From Variovorax paradoxus (GTDB lineage: Bacteria; Pseudomonadota; Gammaproteobacteria; Burkholderiales; Burkholderiaceae_C), in the NCBI RefSeq assembly GCF_018614875.1, contig NZ_JAGGNW010000012.1, positions 124,001 to 188,000 on the forward strand: a DNA stretch of 64,000 bases, read 5' to 3'. The notes beneath the pieces are model-generated. The model saw nothing but the letters and a program-made list of their open reading frames with translations. It was not told where the DNA came from and did no database searches. Positions 45,403 through 55,136 of the stretch are shown here, one piece after another. A program made the translations under genes and the position numbers. Each line of letters starts with the position of its first letter. Position 1 is the stretch's first letter.

Positions 45403-47469
45403 TCAGCGTGCCGCCGACGCGGCGAGCGGTTCGAACGGCGTCTCCTGCGCGGTCGGGCGGTGGGCCGCGCGCGCCGCGAGGCAGGCCTTGATGCTGTACA
45501 CCAGCACGCTCAGCACCACGAACATGAAGAGCGCGCAGAGCGCGGCGTCGAGCCGGTCGTTGAAGATGATGCGCGACATGGCTTCGGGCGTCTTGGCCGG
45601 CGCTACTAGCACGCCGTTGGCGAGCCCGTCGACATACTTGGCCGCGTGCGAGAGGAAGCCGATCTTCGGATCGGGCGAGAAGATCTTCTGCCATCCGGCC
45701 GTGAGCGTGCAGGCCAAAAGCCATGCGGCCGGCGCAATGGCCACCCAGGCGTAGCGCTCGCGCTTCATGCGGAACAGCACCACCACGCCGAGCAGCAGCG
45801 CCACCGCGGCCAGCATCTGGTTGGAGATGCCGAACAGCGGCCACAGCGTGTTGATGCCGCCCAGCGGATCGACCACGCCCTGGTACAGGAAGTAGCCCCA
45901 GGCCGCCACGCAGAGCGCCGTGGCAAACAGGTTGGCCGGCAGCGAATCGGTGCGCTTGAGCGCGGGCACGAAGCTGCCCAGCAGGTCCTGCAGCATGAAG
46001 CGACCCGCGCGGGTGCCGGCGTCCACGGCCGTGAGGATGAAGAGCGCCTCGAACAGAATCGCGAAGTGGTACCAGAAGGCCATCATGGCCTGCCCGCCAA
46101 TCACCTGGTGGAGGATGTGGGCCATGCCCACGGCCAGCGTCGGCGCACCGCCCGCACGGCCGAGGATGGTGCTTTCGCCCACGTCCCTGGCGGTTTGCAC
46201 GAGCATCTCGGGCGTGACCACGAAGCCCCAGCTCGAGATGGTCTGCGCCGCCTGCTGCGCGGTGCTGCCCACCAGCGCCGCCGGGCTGTTCATTGCAAAG
46301 TAGATGCCGGGTTCGATGCACGAAGCCGCCACCAGCGCCATCACCGCCACGAACGATTCGGCCAGCATGCCGCCATAGCCGATGAAGCGCGCATGGCGCT
46401 CGTTGTCGAGCATCTTGGGCGTGGTGCCCGAGGAGATCAGCGCATGGAAGCCCGACACCGCGCCGCAGGCGATGGTGATGAACAGGAACGGGAACATGCT
46501 GCCCGCCCACACCGGCCCGTTGCCGTTCGCGAACTGCGTGAGCGCAGGCATCTGCAGCGTGGGCATGACGAACACGATGCCCAGCGCCAGCGCGATGATG
46601 GTGCCGATCTTCAGGAAGGTCGACAGGTAGTCGCGCGGTGCCAGCAGCAGCCACACCGGCAGGCTGGCGGCAACGAAGCCGTAGCCCACCAGCATCCAGG
46701 TGAGCGCCTTGCCGTCGAAGGTGAAGAGCGGCGCCCATGCGGGGTTCTGGCTCACGGCCTGGCCGCCGAAGATGGCGAGCATCAGCAGCACGAAGCCGAT
46801 CAGCGACACCTCGCCGATGCGCCCCGGCCGGATGAAGCGCAGGTACACGCCCATGAAGAGCGCCACCGGGATGGTGGCCGCCACGGTGAAGGTGCCCCAC
46901 GGCGATTCGGCCAGCGCCTTCACCACGATCAGCGCCAGCACCGCGAGGATGATGATCATGATCATGAAGGTGCCGAACAGCGCGATCATGCCGGGCACCA
47001 TGCCCATCTCCTGCTTGACGAGGTCGCCAAGCGAGCGGCCGTCGCGCCGCGTGGAGATGAAGAGAATGATGAAGTCCTGCACCGCACCCGCGAACACCAC
47101 GCCCGCCAGCACCCACAAGAGCCCCGGCAGGTAGCCCATCTGCGCGGCGAGCACCGGGCCCACCAGCGGGCCGGCGCCAGCGATGGCCGCGAAGTGATGG
47201 CCGAACAGCACGTTCTTGTCGGTCGGCACGTAGTCGAGCCCGTCGTTGTGGCGGTGCGCCGGCGTCTTGCGGTTGCCGTCCAGGCCCAGCACCTTCTCGG
47301 CGATGAACAGGCTGTAGTAGCGGTAGGCGATGAGGTAGGTGCAGACCGCGGCGGTCACCACCCACAGGGCGTTGACGCTTTCACCGCGCGCGAGGGCCAC
47401 GGTGCCGAGCGCGAATGCGCCGACCACGGCCACGACGAGCCACACCAAATGGCGGCGGATGCTGTGCAT
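45403..47469 (-). CDS. cstA: CstA-family carbon starvation / pyruvate transporter
   Basis: 688 residues from ATG 47469 with AGGAGA. About sixteen to eighteen hydrophobic helices. Family signatures: [57 protein letters not shown] and [20 protein letters not shown]. CstA and its relative BtsT import pyruvate (and peptides) with protons under carbon limitation. It is followed by its usual partner ybdD. Two-component or CRP-type control is known for homologues; the sensor pair at 52.6-54.6 kb is not adjacent and has no shown link. Confidence 0.94.
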   Translation of the reverse strand: MHSIRRHLVWLVVAVVGAFALGTVALARGESVNALWVVTAAVCTYLIAYRYYSLFIAEKVLGLDGNRKTPAHRHNDGLDYVPTDKNVLFGHHFAAIAGAGPLVGPVLAAQMGYLPGLLWVLAGVVFAGAVQDFIILFISTRRDGRSLGDLVKQEMGMVPGMIALFGTFMIMIIILAVLALIVVKALAESPWGTFTVAATIPVALFMGVYLRFIRPGRIGEVSLIGFVLLMLAIFGGQAVSQNPAWAPLFTFDGKALTWMLVGYGFVAASLPVWLLLAPRDYLSTFLKIGTIIALALGIVFVMPTLQMPALTQFANGNGPVWAGSMFPFLFITIACGAVSGFHALISSGTTPKMLDNERHARFIGYGGMLAESFVAVMALVAASCIEPGIYFAMNSPAALVGSTAQQAAQTISSWGFVVTPEMLVQTARDVGESTILGRAGGAPTLAVGMAHILHQVIGGQAMMAFWYHFAILFEALFILTAVDAGTRAGRFMLQDLLGSFVPALKRTDSLPANLFATALCVAAWGYFLYQGVVDPLGGINTLWPLFGISNQMLAAVALLLGVVVLFRMKRERYAWVAIAPAAWLLACTLTAGWQKIFSPDPKIGFLSHAAKYVDGLANGVLVAPAKTPEAMSRIIFNDRLDAALCALFMFVVLSVLVYSIKACLAARAAHRPTAQETPFEPLAASAAR

Positions 47470-47585
47470 GGGAATGTCTCCTGGGAATGAACCCGGGAGT
47501 GTTGCCGCACGGGCGCGCGGGCGCATCCGTCGGACCGCGTGGCCCGCGTGCGTGGCTTTGCGTAATGGAAAACCCTGGCGTCAGC

Positions 47586-47999
47586 TCAGCGTACTGTCGA
47601 CATCACCGTGGCGCGGCACCGCGGCTGGTCGCGTGGCGCCAGCAGGTTGCAGTTGTCGAGCGCGCGCTGCTGCATGTCGCTGAGCCGCGGCGGCTCGCCG
47701 CGCGGGCCGTCGTCCCATTGGCGATAGGCCGGCGGCGGCGGCGCGGCCCAGCGCTCGCGCTGGTCGCGGCGCTCGTATTCCTGCCTTTGTTCCCGTTCGT
47801 AGGCGCGCTGCTCGCGGCGTTCCTGGCGCCGCTCTTCCCGGTCGCGCTGAACGCGCCACATGCAGGTATTGAAATCGACGCCGGAGCGACCGCTGGCGCA
47901 GTAGCGGCGGTCGTTTTCGTAGGCGTCGGCATCGCGCTGCGCGAACGCCGGGAAAATGGTGGCAAGACCCAGAATGGCCAGGACGACGAGTTTTTTCAT
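47586..47999 (-). CDS. Hypothetical exported protein rich in Arg/Glu/Gln
   Basis: 137 residues from ATG 47999 with a GAGAGGT ribosome site. Signal peptide MKKLVVLAILGLATIFPAFA is followed by a Cys-containing segment (RRYCASGRSGVDFNTCMWRV), then a very charged helical or coiled region (about 50-82: REERRQERREQRAYEREQRQ), a proline-rich stretch and a C-terminal part with two more cysteines. No known domain recognised. Probably periplasmic, possibly nucleic-acid or envelope binding by charge, but that is a guess. An open frame runs far upstream without protein features. Confidence 0.7.
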   Translation of the reverse strand: MKKLVVLAILGLATIFPAFAQRDADAYENDRRYCASGRSGVDFNTCMWRVQRDREERRQERREQRAYEREQRQEYERRDQRERWAAPPPPAYRQWDDGPRGEPPRLSDMQQRALDNCNLLAPRDQPRCRATVMSTVR

Positions 48000-48127
48000 G
48001 GGGACCTCTCCGAGGTTCGGAAACACCGACACAGCATGCCACACCGGCCCTACCGCCCCAAGGCAGACATGCCCGTAGACCAACGACGACACTGATGCGT
48101 TAAGTTGGATTGAGCGGCTTTTTCCAC

Positions 48128-48643
48128 CTAGAGCCGGCGCGCCTGCATCGGTTGGCGCGACCAGTAAACGCCGTCCAGCCGGTCGAGCCGCACCTCGCCG
48201 CCCGTCGATGGCGCATGCACGAACTGCCCTGCTCCCACGTAGATGCCCGCATGCGTGGGCATGGACGCGCCGAAGAGCACCAGGTCGCCCGAGCGGATCT
48301 CCGACGCGGGCACTGGCTGGCCAAATGCCGCCATCCGCGCCACCGTGCGCGGCGTTGCCTGGCCGGTGCTGTTCCTGTACACATAGCCGATGAGCCCGCT
48401 GCAATCGAAGCCGCCCTCCGGCGTGTTGCCACCATAGCGGTATGGCGTGCCGACCAGGCCCAGCGCATGGATCGCGACGCCGTTCGATTGCTCGGCTGTG
48501 AGCACCGAAGGGCCGTAGGCGGCCACGGGCTGCGGCGCACGCGGGCTTGCGCAGCCCAGCGCCAGAAGGCACGCGCCCATGGCGGGCAGCCGAAGCAAGA
48601 GCGGCATGCGGGGACGTGGCGTGGGTACGGATGCGTCGGACAT
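48128..48643 (-). CDS. NlpC/P60 family lipoprotein endopeptidase
   Basis: 171 residues. An unusually long N-terminal signal ends in lipobox LALGC (Cys31). The NlpC/P60 domain (about 55-165) has the catalytic triad: Cys81 in GGFDCSGLIGYVY, His131 in PTHAGIYVG and His143 in FVHAPSTG, plus PYRYGGNTPEGG. It cleaves peptide cross-links in the cell wall, in the manner of Spr/MepS, from the outer-membrane inner face. Stands alone between small genes on the same strand. Confidence 0.9.
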   Translation of the reverse strand: MSDASVPTPRPRMPLLLRLPAMGACLLALGCASPRAPQPVAAYGPSVLTAEQSNGVAIHALGLVGTPYRYGGNTPEGGFDCSGLIGYVYRNSTGQATPRTVARMAAFGQPVPASEIRSGDLVLFGASMPTHAGIYVGAGQFVHAPSTGGEVRLDRLDGVYWSRQPMQARRL

Positions 48644-48701
48644 GTGGCGTGGCTGGTCTTGTGGACGTGGCCGGACTCTAACGCGAGCGGATGGGATTTC
48701 C

Positions 48702-49124
48702 TCAGGACTTCGCCGTCTTCTTCGCAGCCTTCGACTTGCCGGAACCGTTGAGCGCGATCGCCTGGCGCACGAGCGCCTTGAAGGCGGCCTCGTCGACTTC
48801 CTCGCCTTCGAGGATGTCGATCGCGCGGCGCATGTTGCCGTCGAGGCTCGAGTTGAAGAGACCAGCCGGGTCCGGCAGGGACGCGCCCTTGGCGAAGGTT
48901 AGCTTCACCTTGTCCTTGTAGGACTCGCCGGTGCAGATGATGCCGTCGTGCGACCAGACCGGCGTGCCCATCCACTTCCACTCTTCGACGACGTCCGGGT
49001 CGGCCTGCTTGATGAGCTTGCGCATGCGGCCCAGCGTTTCTCCGCGCCAGTCCCCGAGCTCGGCGATTCTTCTCGAGATGAGCTCCGATGCCGGCTGGCC
49101 CGGGCTCGCTTCCGTCTTTTTCAT
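48702..49124 (-). CDS. DUF1801 / YdhG-like protein
   Basis: 140 residues from ATG 49124 with AGGAAGAG; an in-frame TTG at 49145 is less likely. Segments [40 protein letters not shown] and [22 protein letters not shown] are typical of DUF1801 proteins with a YdhG/YjbR-like fold. The Lys/Ala-rich tail ([14 protein letters not shown]) is common in these proteins. Function not established; some relatives bind DNA or small ligands. The 291 bp from its start to the next gene at 49416 hold no recognisable feature. Confidence 0.78.
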   Translation of the reverse strand: MKKTEASPGQPASELISRRIAELGDWRGETLGRMRKLIKQADPDVVEEWKWMGTPVWSHDGIICTGESYKDKVKLTFAKGASLPDPAGLFNSSLDGNMRRAIDILEGEEVDEAAFKALVRQAIALNGSGKSKAAKKTAKS

Positions 49125-49415
49125 GTTCTCTTCCTGGAAGTTCAAGAGCTGTCCGTTTGCAAGACCGTGGAGGATAGTCGTGCGTCGCAGCGATGCAAGC
49201 GATGGCCGGGCCTCGGCTGTCGTATGGCACGATCAAGGCATGCCCGAGCCATCACGCCGCATACCGTACCGCGGGCCACAAGTTTCTGGTGACCACGCGT
49301 CCGTCGGCAGGCGGACCCGACGGTCCGCGGATGCGGCAGCAAAGGCTCGGCGCAGCCCTGAAGCGATGGATCTCAGCCATGGCGATCGATCCTTGCCCAG
49401 CATTCCATCGAGGCC

Positions 49416-50198
49416 GTGGCCCTGGATCCTTTCGAGGGCCCGGTGAAGCCAGCGCCTTCGCGCCGCAAGCGCTGGCTCGGCCTGGCCGCGGTGGGCGCCG
49501 CGCTCGCCGCAGGTGCGTGGGCCGTCGCGACCGGAACCGTCGAGATTCCCGAGCGCTTCAATCCGTGGGCGCCGCTCGACGTGGCGGCACCACCCGATTG
49601 GCTGACCGGCTTCAAGCTCGAGCGGGCCCGCCGCGAACCGGCGCGCTGCCTTGCGGCGCTGGCGCAGACGGGCATGCAGTACGACCTGCTGCCCGACCGG
49701 GTTATCGGCCCGGGCTGCGGTTTCGAGAACGCCGTCAGGCTGCGCTCCGCCGGCGTGCGCCTGGGCACGGCGCCTTCGCTGAGCTGCCCGATGGCGTTGT
49801 CCTTCTTCATGTGGGAGAAGCACGCGCTGCAGCCAGCCGCCATGCAGCACTTCGGCCAGCCGGTGGCGGCCATCGAACACCTCGGCAGCTATGCCTGCCG
49901 CAACGTGAACCGTGGCGAGGGCGCCGTGCCGGGCGCTTCGCGCAGCCGGCACGCGACAGCCGATGCGCTGGACGTCGCCGGGCTGACACTGGCCGATGGC
50001 CGCCGCATCACGGTGCTGCAAGACTGGCCCCGCAGCAGTGCCGCCGCGGGCGCGGACGATCCGGCGGCGCTGCTGCTGCTGCGCGATGCGCACCGTGGCG
50101 CCTGCCGTTTCTTCAACGGGGTGCTGGGCCCCGACTACAACGCCGCGCACCGTGACCACTTTCACCTGGAGACGGGCGGGTACGACATGTGCCGCTAG
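49416..50198 (+). CDS. Extensin-like C-terminal domain protein
   Basis: 260 residues starting with GTG at 49416. One N-terminal membrane helix (WLGLAAVGAALAAGAWAVA) anchors a periplasmic domain of the extensin-like family (about 75-258): CLAALAQTGMQYDLLPDR, GPGCGFENAVRL, LSCPMALSFFMWEKHALQPAA, HLGSYACRNVN, and the histidines in SRHATADALDVAGLTL and HRDHFHLETGGYDMCR, which echo zinc carboxypeptidases of the LAS/VanY group. A cell-wall peptidase role is plausible. Conserved cysteines suggest two or three disulfides. Confidence 0.83.
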   Translation: MALDPFEGPVKPAPSRRKRWLGLAAVGAALAAGAWAVATGTVEIPERFNPWAPLDVAAPPDWLTGFKLERARREPARCLAALAQTGMQYDLLPDRVIGPGCGFENAVRLRSAGVRLGTAPSLSCPMALSFFMWEKHALQPAAMQHFGQPVAAIEHLGSYACRNVNRGEGAVPGASRSRHATADALDVAGLTLADGRRITVLQDWPRSSAAAGADDPAALLLLRDAHRGACRFFNGVLGPDYNAAHRDHFHLETGGYDMCR

Positions 50199-50372
50199 CG
50201 CAGAGGCCGCATTCAGTCCAGCTGCTCGATCATCGCGCGTGAGAACCTTGGCGCTACATCGCATCGCCTCGCTCCAAAAGAGCTAGGCGCCCCCACGGGA
50301 TTCACCCACAATCCCGCCGGTGCCGGGCCGCGCACCGCAGTCGCCCATCGCGAAAAAAATCCAGGACCGCCA

Positions 50373-51941
50373 ATGAATTGCTCGATCCGCCGCTCGTCCA
50401 TCACGACAATCGCCGCGGCCCTGAGCCTGGTGGCCGCGCTGGCTTCCTGCGGCGGTGGTGGTGGCGGAGGCGGAGGTGGTGGAGGGATCGGCATCGGCGC
50501 GCCGTCGGCGCCCACCACGGCGCAGTTGCCGGAACGCGAGGCGCTCATTGCCCGAGCGCGCGCCCTCGAACTGAGCACGCCCTACGTGCCGCCGCCCGGC
50601 AATGTGCTGGAGCACCACACCTCTGGCTATGCCAAGACGATGTGTTCCGCGGTGTTCATCACCGGCGTGGATGCCGACGTTGCCGCCGAGAGCCTCGGCT
50701 ACTTCGTGGGACCGTACAACCAGCGCCAGAACGTTTCCAAGCCCGTGGTCGACCGCGTGAAAAAGGAGGTTCGCATTTCGATCCCCAATGGCCCGACGCT
50801 GGTGGCGCGCCACTTCGGTTCGCAGGGCTGCGTCACGCTGCCGGCCGGCCGGGACGATGTGTTCTTCACCCCCGTCGAAGTCAAGAGCGCGCTGCCCGAC
50901 CCCGCGACGCAGCCGTGGCCGATGGGCGACGTGCTGCCGGGCGACCCGCCACCGGCCGAAGTCGACATGGCCAAGATGGCCCAGGCCGTCGATGCCGCGT
51001 TCGGCGTGCCGGAGGCCTACACATCGGCCTTCGTGGTCACGCACAAGGGCCGCATCGTCGCCGAGCGCTACATGAACAGCATCGGCGCGGCAACACCGCT
51101 CGAATCGTGGTCGATGGGAAAGAGCGTCGTGGCCACGATGATGGGGGTGCTCATCAAGCAGGGCGTGTACAAGCTCGACCAGCGGGCGCCGATTCCCGAG
51201 TGGCAAGGCGCGGGCGATGCCCGGCAGCAGATCAAGATCTCCGACATCCTGCAGATGTCCAGCGGCCTGCGGATCAAGGCGCCGGACGATCCGGACTTCG
51301 ACCCCAACGGCACCTACCCCGATCACGTCTACTACTACACAGGCCGGATCAACGCGTTCAGCTACGCCGCCACCCGACCGCAGCAATGGCCTTCCGGCGC
51401 GGTGGGCCGCTACCGCAACACCGATCCGGTGCTGGCCAACTACCTGGTTCGCCTCGCGGTCGAGAAGCGCGGCGAGGAGTACCTCTCGTTTCCGCAGCGC
51501 GCGCTCTTCGACAAGATCGGCATCCGCTCGATGGTGATCGAGACCGACCCCTACGGCAACTTTCTTACGCAGGGCTACGACTTCATGTCGGCGCGCGATT
51601 GGGCCCGCCTGGGCAATCTTTATCTGCAGGACGGCATGTGGAATGGCGAGCGCATTCTTCCGGAAGGCTTCGTCAATTTCGTGAGCAGCGTGGCACCGGC
51701 CTGGGCTGCGGACAAGCGCCCGATCTACGGCGGCTTCTTCTGGATCAACGGAATGGGCTCGCTACCGGTGCCGGCGTCGGCCTACTACATGCTCGGCGCC
51801 GGCGGCCAGTTCGTGCTGGTGATTCCGTCGCACGATCTCATCGTGGTGCGGATCGGCCATTCGAAGGGCGAGCGCTTCGCGGCCTCGACCCTGAACAACG
51901 CGCTTGCGCTATTGACGACAGCGGTGCCCCGCGTGCGCTGA
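50373..51941 (+). CDS. Serine hydrolase lipoprotein (class C beta-lactamase / penicillin-binding fold)
   Basis: 522 residues. Lipoprotein signal with Cys26 followed by twelve glycines (27-38), a flexible tether. The beta-lactamase-like domain (about 195-515) has S247-MG-K250 (SxxK), a YRN tripeptide in GRYRNTDP and GAGGQFVLVIPSHDL near the C-terminus in place of KTG. Residues 45-190 form an additional N-terminal domain (PTLVARHFGSQGCVTL) common in related 6-aminohexanoate-dimer-hydrolase-like proteins. Possible esterase, amidase or D-peptidase at the envelope. Beta-lactam hydrolysis is not implied. Confidence 0.85.
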   Translation: MNCSIRRSSITTIAAALSLVAALASCGGGGGGGGGGGGIGIGAPSAPTTAQLPEREALIARARALELSTPYVPPPGNVLEHHTSGYAKTMCSAVFITGVDADVAAESLGYFVGPYNQRQNVSKPVVDRVKKEVRISIPNGPTLVARHFGSQGCVTLPAGRDDVFFTPVEVKSALPDPATQPWPMGDVLPGDPPPAEVDMAKMAQAVDAAFGVPEAYTSAFVVTHKGRIVAERYMNSIGAATPLESWSMGKSVVATMMGVLIKQGVYKLDQRAPIPEWQGAGDARQQIKISDILQMSSGLRIKAPDDPDFDPNGTYPDHVYYYTGRINAFSYAATRPQQWPSGAVGRYRNTDPVLANYLVRLAVEKRGEEYLSFPQRALFDKIGIRSMVIETDPYGNFLTQGYDFMSARDWARLGNLYLQDGMWNGERILPEGFVNFVSSVAPAWAADKRPIYGGFFWINGMGSLPVPASAYYMLGAGGQFVLVIPSHDLIVVRIGHSKGERFAASTLNNALALLTTAVPRVR

Positions 51942-51943
51942 CC

Positions 51944-52573
51944 TCAGAAGCCGAAGACCAGCAGCAGGTTGTTCGCAGGCATCGCATGCCGCTCGCGCAA
52001 GGCGAGGCCTGATCGGCGCGCCTCGGCCACCACGTCTTCGAGGCGGCGTATGCCCCAGGCGGGATTGCGGGCGCGCAAGTCTTCGTCGAACGCCAGGTTG
52101 CTCGGCGCCGGCATGGCTTCTTCTTCGAAGTAGGGCCCGTACGTGATCAGCACTCCGCCGGCGCGCAGATGCCGCGCGGCTCCCTGCATCAGCGCGGCGC
52201 ATGCGGCCCACGGCGCGATGTGCAGCATGTTGGCGCAGTAGATCGCGTCGAACTTCTTTTCTTCTTCTCTTCGAGCGAACGCGTGGCCGGGCGATGGCCA
52301 TCGAGGCGCCATCACGTCGAGCAGGAGCGGCGGGCGGAGATTGGGCAGTGCGGCTTGCGCGACCCGGCTTGCGATCGCGGGAAGCATGCGCGCGTCCGCG
52401 TCGGTGGGCTGCCAGGTCCATCGCGGCATTGCTGCTGCGAACCACGCGGCGTGCTGGCCCGTGCCGGATGCGATCTCCAGCGCGGTGCCGCGCTCGCCGA
52501 GGATGCGGATCAACACATCGAGGATCGGCTGCTTGTTGCGGTCTGCGGCGGGGCTGTGGGGAAGGTCGGGCAT
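51944..52573 (-). CDS. DUF938 SAM-dependent methyltransferase-like protein
   Basis: 209 residues from ATG 52573; an in-frame upstream start would overlap the response-regulator gene. It begins PHSPAADRNKQPILDVL and has motif I LEIASGTGQHAAWFAAAMPRW, an acidic QPTDAD loop and YCANMLHIAPW, the standard DUF938 pattern of a class I methyltransferase. Substrate unknown. Its stop is 2 bp from the serine-hydrolase stop (convergent), and its start is 25 bp after the response-regulator stop. Confidence 0.85.
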   Translation of the reverse strand: MPDLPHSPAADRNKQPILDVLIRILGERGTALEIASGTGQHAAWFAAAMPRWTWQPTDADARMLPAIASRVAQAALPNLRPPLLLDVMAPRWPSPGHAFARREEEKKFDAIYCANMLHIAPWAACAALMQGAARHLRAGGVLITYGPYFEEEAMPAPSNLAFDEDLRARNPAWGIRRLEDVVAEARRSGLALRERHAMPANNLLLVFGF

Positions 52574-52598
52574 GGGATTGAACTCGGATGGGTGTGGT

Positions 52599-53234
52599 TT
52601 ATTCAAACTCCCGCGCATGCTCCACCGCGTACTTGATGAGCTCCGCCTGCCCTTCGATGCCCAGGCGCCGCTTGATGCTCTGCCGGTGCGCCTCCACCGT
52701 GCGCACGCTCAGGCCCAGGTCGCGCGCGATCTGCTTGCTCGATTCACCTCTGCCCAGCGCAGTGAGTATTTCGCTCTCGCGCGGCGTGAGCAGCGGCCTT
52801 GGCGCCTGGTTGCGAAACAGTTTCTTCGACACGGCCGGGCTCAGGAAGGTGCCGCCCGCCGACACGGCCTCGATGGCGGCCACGATCTCGGCCGCGGGCG
52901 CGTCTTTCAGCACATAGCCGCGCGCGCCCACCTGCAGGGCCTTCTGCACGTACTCGGGGTTGTCGTACATGCTGAGCATCACCACGTGCGGCGCGGGCTG
53001 GCGCTGCAGCACCAGCGCAGCCAGGTCGATGCCGTTCATGTCCTTCATGCCGACATCCATCAGCAGCAGATCGGGCTTGAGCGACTCGACGAGCGCCAGC
53101 GCCTCGGCCGCGCTGCCCGCCTCGCCGACGATCTCGAGATTGGGCATGGCGCCCAGCCGCGCGCGCAGGCCATCGCGCACCAGCGGATGGTCGTCGACCA
53201 GGAAAAGGCGGATGGGGGCGGCGTCTTTCTTCAT
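52599..53234 (-). CDS. NarL/FixJ-type response regulator
   Basis: 211 residues. Receiver domain (about 8-125) with LFLVDDHPLVRDGLRAR and phosphoacceptor Asp in LLLMDVGMKDMNG, conserved Lys in YVLKDAP; LuxR-type helix-turn-helix (about 145-205) LTPRESEILTALGRGESSKQIARDLGLSVRTVEAHRQSIKRRL. It is translated from an ATGA overlap with the sensor kinase stop. Targets are unknown; nearby candidates include the serine hydrolase or cstA, but nothing in the sequence proves it. Confidence 0.93.
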   Translation of the reverse strand: MKKDAAPIRLFLVDDHPLVRDGLRARLGAMPNLEIVGEAGSAAEALALVESLKPDLLLMDVGMKDMNGIDLAALVLQRQPAPHVVMLSMYDNPEYVQKALQVGARGYVLKDAPAAEIVAAIEAVSAGGTFLSPAVSKKLFRNQAPRPLLTPRESEILTALGRGESSKQIARDLGLSVRTVEAHRQSIKRRLGIEGQAELIKYAVEHAREFE

Positions 53235-54601
53235 TCCGATTCGGGCCTCGCGCTCTGGGCCGGCACTTCGGCCACGATGGTCGTTCCGCCTTCGCCGGAA
53301 TGCACGTTCAGGTGTCCGCCGATCGATTCCATGCGCTCGCGCATGTTGCGCAGGCCGATGCCGCGCCGCGCATCGAGCTGCATCGCATCCACGTCGAAGC
53401 CGATGCCGTCGTCGCCTATCTCCAGCCGCACGCCTTCTTCGTCGGAAAAGCCCAGCGCGATGTGCACGCGGTGCGCCTGCGCGTGCTTGCGCACATTGGT
53501 GAGCGCCTCCTGCGTGATGCGGAAGAGCGCGGTCTTGGCCTCCTGCGAGAGCTCGAAGGCCTCGCCCTCGATCATGATCGACGCATCGATGGCGCCCTCT
53601 TCGGCAAACTCGTCGCCCAGGCGTTCGAGCGCGGCGGGCAGGCCGAGCGTGTCGAGCAGGGCCGGCCGCAGGCGGTGCGAGATGCGGCGCACCTCGAGCA
53701 GCGAATCGTTGAGCCTTTGAAGCGCCTTGCTCAACGCAGGCGGCGCGGGCTGGCGTTCGCGGTCCAGCACGTCCACCGCGGATTCGATCAGCAGCTTGGC
53801 CGACACCAGCGTCTGGCTCGTGCCGTCGTGCAGTTCGCGCGCGAGGTGGCCGCGCTCTTCCTCCTGCGACTGAACCACGCGCCGCGCCAGGAGCCGCAGC
53901 TTGGCCTCGGCCGTGCGGTGCTCGCTGAGGTTGAGCAGCAGCCCGGCGGCGCTCACCACGCCCAGGCACAGCGCCGCAATGCCGGCAATCCAGAACAGCG
54001 TGGTGGTGACGTTGGTGCTCATCTGGCGGTCGAGCGCCTGCATGGTGGTCTCGATGTCGTCCAGGTACAGGCCGGTGCCGACCATCCAGTTCCAGCGCGG
54101 CAGCGCAGTGACGTAGCCGAGCTTGGGCGCCATCTGCTCGCTGGAGGGCTTGCGCCATTCGTATTCGACAAAGCCGCCGCCCGCGCGCGCGCCCGCGATC
54201 AGGTCCTGGATGGTGAAGCGGCCGCGGGAGTCGCGCATGTCCCAGAGGTTCTGGCCCACGAGCTCGGGCTGGCGCGAATGCATGAGCGAGCGGCCCTGCA
54301 TGTCATAGACGAAGAAGTACCCGTCGTCGCCGTAGTCGAGCGCGGCCAGGCGGCGCAGGGCTTCGCTGCGGGTTTGTTCGTCGTTCTGGCCCGCGTCGTA
54401 CAGCGGCCGCACGATGCTCACGGCAAGGTCGACGTAGCTGCGCAGTTCGCTGCGCCGCTGGGCCATGTAGCTTTTTTCGATCAGCGCGCGCTCGCGCTGC
54501 GCCAGGTCATGCTCCTGGTGGCGCACCGCCAGAGCCACCAGCACCAGCGCGACCAAGAGCGGTGCAACGGCCAGTGCGACGATCTTGGTGCGGAGGTTCA
54601 T
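53231..54601 (-). CDS. Sensor histidine kinase with Cache domain (HisKA_3 family)
   Basis: 456 residues: membrane helix (IVALAVAPLLVALVLVALAV), periplasmic single-Cache domain (about 35-190; DDGYFFVYDMQGRSLMHSRQPELVGQNLWD and LPRWNWMVGTGLYLDDIE are sCache_2 signatures), second membrane helix (FWIAGIAALCLGVVSAAGLLL), then HisKA_3 with the phosphorylated His in HLARELHDGTSQTL and an HATPase domain (EIGDDGIGFDVDAM, GIGLRNMRERMESIGG). sCache_2 kinases of this type often sense small carboxylates. It is encoded just upstream of its response regulator with a 4-bp overlap. Confidence 0.93.
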   Translation of the reverse strand: MNLRTKIVALAVAPLLVALVLVALAVRHQEHDLAQRERALIEKSYMAQRRSELRSYVDLAVSIVRPLYDAGQNDEQTRSEALRRLAALDYGDDGYFFVYDMQGRSLMHSRQPELVGQNLWDMRDSRGRFTIQDLIAGARAGGGFVEYEWRKPSSEQMAPKLGYVTALPRWNWMVGTGLYLDDIETTMQALDRQMSTNVTTTLFWIAGIAALCLGVVSAAGLLLNLSEHRTAEAKLRLLARRVVQSQEEERGHLARELHDGTSQTLVSAKLLIESAVDVLDRERQPAPPALSKALQRLNDSLLEVRRISHRLRPALLDTLGLPAALERLGDEFAEEGAIDASIMIEGEAFELSQEAKTALFRITQEALTNVRKHAQAHRVHIALGFSDEEGVRLEIGDDGIGFDVDAMQLDARRGIGLRNMRERMESIGGHLNVHSGEGGTTIVAEVPAQSARPESE

Positions 54602-54681
54602 CGGGGGGCAAGACTACCACCGGGCGAGACCATGAACCTTAAGATCGCGGGGGCATGGGGACACACACCGGAGACGATGGC

Positions 54682-55104
54682 ATGCAGATACGCGGCGCTG
54701 CGCTACTGGCCTTTCTTGCCTTGGCAGGCACGGGCGCCGCCATGGCCGGGACACCGTTCACCGCGGCGTTCAGCGGAACGGGGCGCGCATGTTCGGGCGG
54801 GCTGTATGTGCGAACCCAAACCATCGAATGGAATTCGAGCTTCAGCATCTGCAAGCCCAGGCGCTACAGCGTGCTGGAGAAAGAGCTTGCCGCGGACCAT
54901 GGACGCATCGTCTTTCGCCTCTCGGCGCGCAGCCGGCAGTGCCGCTACGAGGTGATCGAGGCGGAACAGATCAGCACCTATGGCTGGAGCGTGGAGGGCT
55001 ACCCGTCGCTCGAGGCCTACCGGAAGCGCGCCCTGCCCGGCTGGCACCATTCGCCTCGCGATGAACGAATGGTCCTGTCCTGCCCGATGGTCCGGCTGGA
55101 CTGA
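54682..55104 (+). CDS. Hypothetical exported protein
   Basis: 140 residues from ATG 54682; an in-frame ATG at 54655 lies before the signal peptide. Signal segment ALLAFLALAGTGAAMAG, mature protein with four cysteines and a beta-rich composition (GGLYVRTQTIEWNSSFSICKPRRY, RIVFRLSARSRQCRYEVIEAEQ). No known domain recognised. It stands alone, divergent from the histidine kinase gene by 80 bp. Confidence 0.65.
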   Translation: MQIRGAALLAFLALAGTGAAMAGTPFTAAFSGTGRACSGGLYVRTQTIEWNSSFSICKPRRYSVLEKELAADHGRIVFRLSARSRQCRYEVIEAEQISTYGWSVEGYPSLEAYRKRALPGWHHSPRDERMVLSCPMVRLD

Positions 55105-55136
55105 GCGCCGCGGCTCCTCGTTGCCGCCGAGCGGCC

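Noticed and set aside
50373..51941. Beta-lactamase resistance gene
   Set aside because: SxxK and YxN are present but the KTG motif is missing and the N-terminal domain matches esterase/amidase-like relatives.
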